The translations under genes and the position numbers were made by a program. The notes beneath the pieces are model-generated. The model worked only from the letters and a program-made list of their open reading frames with translations, had not been told where the DNA came from and ran no database searches. 37,407 bases of DNA from an uncultured Eubacteriales bacterium (GTDB lineage Bacteria; Bacillota; Clostridia; Oscillospirales; CAG-272): the NCBI GenBank assembly GCA_934385225.1, contig CAKRPQ010000009.1, positions 1 to 37,407 on the forward strand. Direction: 5' to 3'. This document shows, piece by piece, positions 32,356-37,407 of this stretch; the first letter of the stretch is position 1, and each line of letters begins with the position of its first letter.

Positions 32356-33456
32356 TTATTCGGCAAAATGTTTTTTGTAAAGCCCGTATTTTTCCTCGTC
32401 CGAGAGAACGTAGGGAGAGTTTACATAGTTGCCTGCGCCTTTTATAAGGTCAACGTGTTCTTTTATCTCATCGACGGACAGCTTTATGCCCGTTTCCGAG
32501 AGGCGGGCGAGAATGGATATAAGCGTTTTTCTGTCCGTTCCTATGAAACGGAAAAATTTGTCGAGCTTTTTGTGACCCTCATCGGTTTTGTCGTTGAGTT
32601 CTATGAAGTCGCCGTCGAAAACGGCGCACGCGATACCGTGCGGAATGCCGTGCAGGAGCGTGATGCTGTAACCGAGCGGGTGCGGGAAGCCAGTTCCCGT
32701 AACGCTTATCGCCGCGCCTGCGGCGCAGGACGAATACGCGAGTTTTTCACGCGCACCCCCGTCAAAAGTTTCGGTGTTCTCCGAGAGAACGGAGTAGATG
32801 TTTTTCGCCGCAAAGAGCGCGAGGCTCTCCGAAAAAACGGTCGATTTCGGCGAAAGATACGATTCGAGTGCGTGCGCAAAAGCGTCGAGCGCGGTGCTGA
32901 CCGTGTAGCGCTCGGAGAGTGAATAGGTGTATTTCGGATCGACAAACGAGACTTTCGGGTAGCAGAGCGGGTTGCCTATGCTCTTTTTCGTTCTTCCGCC
33001 GTCAAGCGTCATTACGGCGTAGGGGTTTGCCTCGCTTCCCGTTCCCGCCGTCGTCGGAACGGCGTATATCGGAAGGCAGCCCGTGCATTTCGCTTTGTCG
33101 AAAAGATCTTTTTCGTCGTCGAGACGGCACGACGCATAGAGAGCGACTGCTTTCGACGCGTCAAGAGCAGAACCGCCTCCGATACCTATGACAGCGTCCG
33201 CACCAAACTCCGCTGCTCTTTTTCCGCCTTCGACGCAGACCGAGAGCAGCGGATTTTCGCCTATTTTGTCGAAAATTTCGTATTCGGCACCGTTTTCTCC
33301 GAGAACGGCAAGAATGTCGTCAAGCGCGCCCGATTTTTTCGCGCCGCTTTTCCCCGTTACGATAAATGCGCGTTTTGCGCTTATAAGCGAGGCGTTTTTC
33401 TTTACGCAATCCTCGCCCGAAACTATTTTTGTTCTGAAATCAATATCAAAATTCAT
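32356..33456 (-). CDS. Iron-containing alcohol dehydrogenase (FucO-like)
   Basis: A 366-aa NAD(P)-dependent dehydrogenase. The nucleotide-binding GIGGGSALDASKA is at 91-103, and TTAGTGSEAN follows. The metal ligands D191 and H195 (ALDAFAHALE), H259 (FPHP) and H273 (HGIPHG) have the same spacing as the known ligands of E. coli FucO (D196, H200, H263, H277). FucO reduces lactaldehyde from fucose breakdown. The position next to two alpha-L-fucosidase genes makes that role attractive, but no fucose kinase or aldolase is present. Its ribosome site AGAGGT is also the right arm of a hairpin; its own promoter starts transcription inside that hairpin. Confidence 0.9.
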   Translation of the reverse strand: MNFDIDFRTKIVSGEDCVKKNASLISAKRAFIVTGKSGAKKSGALDDILAVLGENGAEYEIFDKIGENPLLSVCVEGGKRAAEFGADAVIGIGGGSALDASKAVALYASCRLDDEKDLFDKAKCTGCLPIYAVPTTAGTGSEANPYAVMTLDGGRTKKSIGNPLCYPKVSFVDPKYTYSLSERYTVSTALDAFAHALESYLSPKSTVFSESLALFAAKNIYSVLSENTETFDGGAREKLAYSSCAAGAAISVTGTGFPHPLGYSITLLHGIPHGIACAVFDGDFIELNDKTDEGHKKLDKFFRFIGTDRKTLISILARLSETGIKLSVDEIKEHVDLIKGAGNYVNSPYVLSDEEKYGLYKKHFAE

Positions 33457-33462
33457 AATTAA

Positions 33463-33498
33463 ACCTCTTTTCCGTTAACAGTATAACAGAAAAGAGGT
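33463..33498 (-). other. Hairpin covering the alcohol dehydrogenase ribosome site
   Basis: On the minus strand ACCTCTTTTC (33498-33489), 16-nt loop, GAAAAGAGGT (33472-33463). The right arm contains the ribosome site. The loop holds the -10 box of the promoter. A hairpin with the same core stem follows the other fucosidase gene (34963-34993). Confidence 0.7.
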
Positions 33499-33508
33499 AA
33501 AATTTCAA
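33480..33508 (-). promoter_or_regulatory. SigA promoter of the alcohol dehydrogenase/GNAT operon
   Basis: On the minus strand TTGAAA (33508-33503), 17 nt, TATACT (33485-33480). The predicted start, about 33473, leaves a leader of fewer than 20 nt. Confidence 0.75.
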
Positions 33509-33510
33509 TA

Positions 33511-34842
33511 TCATTTTGGTTTTTTAAGGAAAATTTCAATCGTCGGAACGATAATATCGGGTTTTTCGACGGGCAGAATAAGCGTTACGTCCTTGCAGCC
33601 GTCCTCCTTTATCAGCGAACCGCAGCTTCCGCCGCCTTTTGCAATCTCGTATTTTATCTCGCTCGCGTCGTGCAGAAACTGAATATATTCGACCCTGTCC
33701 GCAATGTTTTTAAGAGTGAGATGAATGAACGGCCAGTCGAAAATGTGGAGATAAAGACGCCCGCCGTCCTCGCTCTGCGTGAAGACGCAGCCGTTCGGAG
33801 CCGTAAATTCGGGTTCGGCCATCGTGCAGCCGTAGATCGAGCGGCCGCAATATTTAAGCCATTCGCCGTATGTTCCGAGAGATTTTACCGCGTGCGGGTC
33901 AAAGCAACCGCGTCCCGTAGGACCGACGTTCATTATAAGATTTCCGCCGAGCGAGACTGTTTTTATAAGCATTTCGATAAGCTGCGCGGGCGATTTCCAC
34001 GTCTTGTCGCCGCGGTTGTAGCCCCAGGAATTTGCAAGCGTGTTGCAGGCTTCCCATGTAAGGAGATTTCCGCTTCTGTCTTTTTTCCACGATGTCGGCT
34101 GAACCTGTTCGGGCGTGGTGAAGTCAAAGTCAACGCCCGCGCGGTCGTTCAGAACTATTTCGGGACGCAGTTTTCTTACGAGTGCCGTGAGCTCTTCGCT
34201 CTCCCAGTCGAGACTGTTCTTGCCGTCGAGCCTTTCAAGGAGCGGATTGTCGGTCTTTACTTTCGCGAACGACGTGTCGAACCAGAGAACGTCGATGTCG
34301 CCGTAATTTGTGAGCAGCTCCGTTATCTGATTTCTCATGTATTCGCAATATTTTTTCATATCGCGTGTTTTGTTCAGTTCGAGCGCGTCGGGACGGAGCT
34401 TCATCGGGTGGCGCTGGTCAATCGTGTATTCGGGGTGATGCCAGTCGATAAGCGAATAGTAAAGCCCGACCCGCAGTCCCTCGGCGCGGAAAGCGTCGGC
34501 GTATTCGCGCACAAGATCGCGCCCAAAAGCGGTGTTTGTTATCTTGTAGTCTGTGTATTTCGTGTCGAAGAGACAGAAGCCGTCGTGATGCTTTGTCGTC
34601 AGAACGGCGTATTTCATACCCGCGTTCTTTGCCTGCCTTGCCCATTCGCGCGCGTCGAAGAGATCGGGGTCAAAGTGCCTAAAATATCTGTCGTAATATT
34701 CGTCCGTCATATTTTCGTGCGTTTTGACCCATTCTCCGCGCGACGGGAGCGAATACAGACCGAAGTGAATGAACATTCCGAAACGGTCACGGCGAAACCG
34801 GTCGGTGTTCCCGCTTGTCTTTTTTACAATATAGCTTGACAT
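33511..34842 (-). CDS. Alpha-L-fucosidase, GH29 (copy 1)
   Basis: A 443-aa glycosidase removing terminal L-fucose. The GH29 features are FGMFIHFGLYSLPSRGEWV (H26), TTKHHDGFCLFDTKYTDYKIT (H85, H86), and the nucleophile Asp189 in VLWFDTSF. The catalytic barrel covers about 1-340 and a small beta domain the rest. No signal peptide, so it would act in the cytoplasm on imported oligosaccharides. AAAAGGAAAA precedes the ATG. The general acid cannot be fixed from sequence alone in this family. Paralogue of the gene at 35003; the last 69 or so codons are identical at DNA level. Confidence 0.93.
   Translation of the reverse strand: MSSYIVKKTSGNTDRFRRDRFGMFIHFGLYSLPSRGEWVKTHENMTDEYYDRYFRHFDPDLFDAREWARQAKNAGMKYAVLTTKHHDGFCLFDTKYTDYKITNTAFGRDLVREYADAFRAEGLRVGLYYSLIDWHHPEYTIDQRHPMKLRPDALELNKTRDMKKYCEYMRNQITELLTNYGDIDVLWFDTSFAKVKTDNPLLERLDGKNSLDWESEELTALVRKLRPEIVLNDRAGVDFDFTTPEQVQPTSWKKDRSGNLLTWEACNTLANSWGYNRGDKTWKSPAQLIEMLIKTVSLGGNLIMNVGPTGRGCFDPHAVKSLGTYGEWLKYCGRSIYGCTMAEPEFTAPNGCVFTQSEDGGRLYLHIFDWPFIHLTLKNIADRVEYIQFLHDASEIKYEIAKGGGSCGSLIKEDGCKDVTLILPVEKPDIIVPTIEIFLKKPK
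33536..33743. repeat. 208-bp direct repeat, copy A (3' end of GH29 copy 1)
   Basis: Identical base for base to 35019-35226, while the sequence on both sides differs at many positions. Lies inside the coding sequence of both fucosidase genes. Suggests recent gene conversion. Confidence 0.9.
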
Positions 34843-34878
34843 ATGATTTTCCTTTTCTGTCTTGTGTGGAATTTTTTG

Positions 34879-34895
34879 CTATTTGCAATAGTATA
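34879..34895 (-). promoter_or_regulatory. Promoter -10 box and palindrome of GH29 copy 1
   Basis: TATACT on the minus strand (34895-34890) has no good -35 box. A palindrome CTATT-TGC-AATAG (34879-34891) overlaps it, and ATAGCAAAAA occurs twice nearby on the minus strand. This would suit control by the AraC protein encoded upstream; inference. Confidence 0.45.
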
Positions 34896-34962
34896 ACATA
34901 TTTTAAGACTTTTTGCTATGTATATTTGAGTAAAAAATATGTAATTTAGAGGGTATGAGAAC

Positions 34963-34993
34963 GCCTCTTTTCCACATTGAGCGGAAAAGAGGC
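34963..34993. other. Hairpin between the fucosidase genes
   Basis: GCCTCTTTTCC (34963-34973), 9-nt loop, GGAAAAGAGGC (34983-34993). On the minus strand it follows the copy 2 stop by 9 nt but has no U tract there; the T tract is on the plus side. It may stop plus-strand transcription or protect the minus-strand mRNA end. Confidence 0.7.
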
Positions 34994-35002
34994 ATTTTTT
35001 AT

Positions 35003-36325
35003 TTATTTGAGGAAAATCTCAATCGTCGGAACGATAATATCGGGTTTTTCGACGGGCAGAATAAGCGTTACGTCCTTGCAGCCGTCCTCCTTTATCAGCG
35101 AACCGCAGCTTCCGCCGCCTTTTGCAATCTCGTATTTTATCTCGCTCGCGTCGTGCAGAAACTGAATATATTCGACCCTGTCCGCAATGTTTTTAAGAGT
35201 GAGATGAATGAACGGCCAGTCGAAAACGTGCAGATAGAGACGGCTTCCGTCCTCGCTCTGCGTAAACGCGCAACCGTTCGGTGCCGTAAATTCAGGCTCC
35301 GCCATGGTGCAGCCGTAGATGGAACGACCGTTGTATTTGAGCCATCTGCCGTATTCTCCGAGTGCTTTCTCGGCACGGCAGTCGAAATATCCGCGCGCCG
35401 TAGGACCGACGTTCATTATAAGATTTCCGCCGAGCGAGACTGTTTTAATGAGCATTTCGATAAGCTGTGCGGGCGATTTCCACGTTTTTTCGTCGCGGTA
35501 GTAGCCCCATGAACCCGAAAAAGTCTGGCATGCTTCCCATGTGACGAGGTTTCCGCCCTCATCCTTTACCCACTCCGTCGGCTGGAACTGTTCGGGCGTC
35601 CAGAGATCCGCCTCGTAACCTGTGCGATTGTCGATGATTATTCCCGGTTGCAGTTTGCGGGCGAGTGCAAGGAGCTTCGACGCCTCCCAGTCCTCCTTCG
35701 TTTTTCCTTCGAATCTTTCGAGGAGCGGGTCGCCGCTCTTGTCTCTGCCGAAGCTGAAATCAAACCAGAGAATGTCGATCTTGCCGTAATTTGTGAGCAG
35801 TTCCGTCACCTGATTTCTCATATATTCGCAGTATTTTTTCATATCGCGCGTTTTGTTGAGTTCGAGCGCGTCTGGCGCGAATTTCATCGGGTGAGGCGCG
35901 TCTATCGTGTAGTCGGAGTGGTGCCAGTCGAGCAGGGAATAGTAGAAACCGATTTTAAGTCCTTCCTCGCGGAAAGCATCGACGTATTCACGCACAAGGT
36001 CGCGTCCGAAGGGAGTGTTCGTTATCTTGTAGCTTGTGTATTTCGTGTCGAAGAGGCAGAAGCCCTCGTGGTGCTTCGTCGTAAGGACTGCGTATTTCAT
36101 GCCCGCGTTCTTTGCCTGCCTTGCCCATTCGCGCGCGTCGAACATATCGGGGTCGAAGTGCCCAAAATATCTTTTGTAGTGTTCGTCCGAGAGCGTTTCG
36201 CGGGATTTTACCCATTCGTGGCGCGCGGGAAGCGCGTAAAGACCGAAGTGAATGAACATTCCGAAACGGTCGTGACGAAACCATTCGGTGTTGCCCTCCG
36301 TTTTTCTTATAATGTAGCTTGACAT
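35003..36325 (-). CDS. Alpha-L-fucosidase, GH29 (copy 2)
   Basis: A 440-aa paralogue of the neighbouring gene, with the same core: FGMFIHFGLYALPARHEWV, TTKHHEGFCLFDTKY, nucleophile Asp189 in ILWFDFSF. Residues around the active-site loops differ between the copies (HHDGF against HHEGF, WFDTSF against WFDFSF), so substrate preference may differ. No signal peptide. GGAGG precedes the ATG. It is divergent from an AraC regulator with overlapping promoters. The tandem arrangement plus the identical 3' tract show duplication and later sequence exchange. Confidence 0.93.
   Translation of the reverse strand: MSSYIIRKTEGNTEWFRHDRFGMFIHFGLYALPARHEWVKSRETLSDEHYKRYFGHFDPDMFDAREWARQAKNAGMKYAVLTTKHHEGFCLFDTKYTSYKITNTPFGRDLVREYVDAFREEGLKIGFYYSLLDWHHSDYTIDAPHPMKFAPDALELNKTRDMKKYCEYMRNQVTELLTNYGKIDILWFDFSFGRDKSGDPLLERFEGKTKEDWEASKLLALARKLQPGIIIDNRTGYEADLWTPEQFQPTEWVKDEGGNLVTWEACQTFSGSWGYYRDEKTWKSPAQLIEMLIKTVSLGGNLIMNVGPTARGYFDCRAEKALGEYGRWLKYNGRSIYGCTMAEPEFTAPNGCAFTQSEDGSRLYLHVFDWPFIHLTLKNIADRVEYIQFLHDASEIKYEIAKGGGSCGSLIKEDGCKDVTLILPVEKPDIIVPTIEIFLK
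35019..35226. repeat. 208-bp direct repeat, copy B (3' end of GH29 copy 2)
   Basis: Identical to 33536-33743. The next base on each side differs between the copies. Confidence 0.9.
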
Positions 36326-36342
36326 TTTATTTTTCCTCCGTG

Positions 36343-36378
36343 TTGATTTTTGCGTTTTTTCGTGGTATCATAAGTATA
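36343..36378. promoter_or_regulatory. Face-to-face promoters of the AraC gene and GH29 copy 2
   Basis: On the plus strand TTGATT (36343-36348), 17 nt, TATCAT (36366-36371) would drive the AraC gene. On the minus strand a TATACT (36378-36373), with only a poor -35 box, would drive the fucosidase gene. The -10 boxes are adjacent, so polymerases would collide or compete. Confidence 0.5.
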
Positions 36379-36437
36379 GCATAAATTACGGCAAATTCAT
36401 ATGGGAAATAAGACAAAAAATATGGAGATTTTAACAA

Positions 36438-37292
36438 ATGGGAGTTAATAAAAACGGTGGACTGGTTCGGATTGCCGAAAACTGCGTCCTTGATATTTCC
36501 GACAGCGGAGAGGCGGTGCTTTCTCCCGATTGGTGGCACGCCGAGAACGTTGTGTCGCCTTATACGCGCATGTATTTTGTTTCGGAGGGCGAAGGCGGGT
36601 ATCTTCGCGACTCGCGCGGAACGATAAAAATGCACCCGAACCGCATTTACCTGATACCGCCGATGTATCGCTTTGACTACGGCTGCACGGGAAAAGTGAG
36701 AAAAGTTTTCTTCCATATAAATATAACACGTGCGGACGGCTTTGACGTTTTCAGGGATTTCGGTATGATAGGCTTCATCGAGGACGCGCAAAAAGTCGCC
36801 GACGCCGTGCGCTTTTACCGCGAAAAAGACGTGTTCTCCGCGCTCGGAGTAAAGGGTGTCATTTTTTCGACGCTTGCGGAAATTGCGGAAGAGTACGGCT
36901 TCGGCATCGGCGACGATTTCGGCGCAAAATACTCCGAGCTTACGAAAATGATGCTCGCGTATGTGAAAGAACACCTTTCCGCGTCGCTTACGCGCTCCGA
37001 GATAGCGTCTCATTTCGGCGTTTCGGAGAATACCGTCTCGAATTATTTTAAGCGCGAGGTCGGAATGACCGTCCGCCGCTATGTCGAGGAGCTTGTTTTC
37101 GCCGAGGCGCAAAAAAAGCTCGCCTATTCGTCAAAGACGATCGGCGAGATAAGCGACGAACTCGGTTTTTGCGACAGATTTTATTTCTCGCGGCGCTTCG
37201 GACAGCTTTTTTTCTGCCCGCCGAGCGATTTCAGGCGAAAGTCGCAAAGCGAATACAGAGAGCCGCAATTCGAGGATGGTCCGTCCGTTTAG
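36438..37292 (+). CDS. AraC-family transcriptional regulator
   Basis: 284 aa. The N-terminal sensor domain has a cupin-like core (about 40-100, MYFVSEGEGGYLRDSRGTIKM, NRIYLIPPMYRFDY). The C-terminal DNA-binding domain has two helix-turn-helix motifs (about 185-275: TRSEIASHFGVSENTVSNYFKREVG and IGEISDELGFCDRFYFSRRFG). GGAG precedes the ATG. The divergent position makes it the likely activator of the fucosidase genes, responding to a fucose-containing sugar; that ligand is inference. Confidence 0.92.
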   Translation: MGVNKNGGLVRIAENCVLDISDSGEAVLSPDWWHAENVVSPYTRMYFVSEGEGGYLRDSRGTIKMHPNRIYLIPPMYRFDYGCTGKVRKVFFHINITRADGFDVFRDFGMIGFIEDAQKVADAVRFYREKDVFSALGVKGVIFSTLAEIAEEYGFGIGDDFGAKYSELTKMMLAYVKEHLSASLTRSEIASHFGVSENTVSNYFKREVGMTVRRYVEELVFAEAQKKLAYSSKTIGEISDELGFCDRFYFSRRFGQLFFCPPSDFRRKSQSEYREPQFEDGPSV

Positions 37293-37373
37293 TTAAAATA
37301 AACGATTTTGCGCTCGTATTTTTGCTTAAAATGTCAAAAACAGGAAAAATTGCGGGAATTTTGCAAAAACCCC

Positions 37374-37402
37374 TTGACAAAGCGAGGGTGGTGTAGTATA
37401 AT
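37374..37402 (+). promoter_or_regulatory. Consensus SigA promoter at the right edge
   Basis: TTGACA (37374-37379), 17 nt, TATAAT (37397-37402). The gene it drives lies outside the window. Confidence 0.88.
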
Positions 37403-37407
37403 AACGG

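Noticed and set aside
33670..34839. 389-aa open frame opposite to fucosidase copy 1
   Set aside because: Shadow of the GH29 gene; a similar frame appears opposite copy 2 only because the genes are paralogues.

Overview
The window looks like chromosome from a Bacillota bacterium, most likely an uncultured or gut-associated member of the Clostridia. The reasons are: A/G-rich ribosome binding sites of the AAAGGAGG type; many SigA promoters at or near TTGACA-17-TATAAT; a type III glutamine synthetase; an ECF folate-type S component; YitT, PF06541 and DUF6259 families; and glycosidases under AraC control. The ordinary bacterial code applies, since TGG is used for Trp and TGA ends real genes. I could not run a database search, so family names rest on motifs and remembered family architecture, and the taxonomy is inference.

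Layout. 1-245: tRNA-Gly(GCC), tRNA-Cys(GCA) and their terminator. 297-2501: a visibly AT-richer two-gene type II restriction-modification cassette directly behind the tRNAs, probably acquired. 2719-3564: a lipoprotein gene. 3614-7050 (minus): a three-gene operon (phosphodiester glycosidase, a membrane-anchored unknown, an ECF S component). 7153-7624: thioredoxin. 7626-8248 (minus): a wrecked M14 zinc peptidase. 8277-10434 (minus): glutamine synthetase III. 10538-14860: a tiny lipoprotein, then an operon of an SGNH hydrolase, an LtaS-like phosphoglycerol transferase and a PflA-like radical SAM enzyme, followed by a DUF378 membrane protein.

14874-19186 (minus): a PfkB sugar kinase; a MATE exporter overlapping a streptothricin-acetyltransferase-like GNAT gene; and a short GH32 fructosidase. 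19260-19763: a broken dihydropteridine-reductase-like gene that still has its promoter and ribosome site. 19766-21694 (minus): YitT and an AraC regulator, divergent from a DUF6259 glycosidase-like gene (21810-23741). Then come a lipoprotein 5'-nucleotidase, a CNNM/CorC transporter and a PF06541 membrane protein with a 31-bp inverted repeat in its promoter.

27874-31359 holds what I find the most interesting unit: a tightly overlapping operon of an acyltransferase, a GT8 glycosyltransferase and a single-chain GT8-acyltransferase fusion. It suggests a dedicated acylated-glycan or glycolipid pathway. The last part (31370-36378, minus) holds a tandem-GNAT protein, a FucO-like iron alcohol dehydrogenase and two tandem GH29 alpha-L-fucosidase genes that share a 208-bp identical 3' tract. 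These are divergent from an AraC regulator at 36438. A perfect SigA promoter runs off the right edge.

Together the genes describe a carbohydrate-using anaerobe that degrades fucosylated and fructan-type glycans under AraC control and invests in envelope glycolipid or teichoic-type polymers. Decayed genes (M14, dihydropteridine reductase) and intact operons lie side by side.
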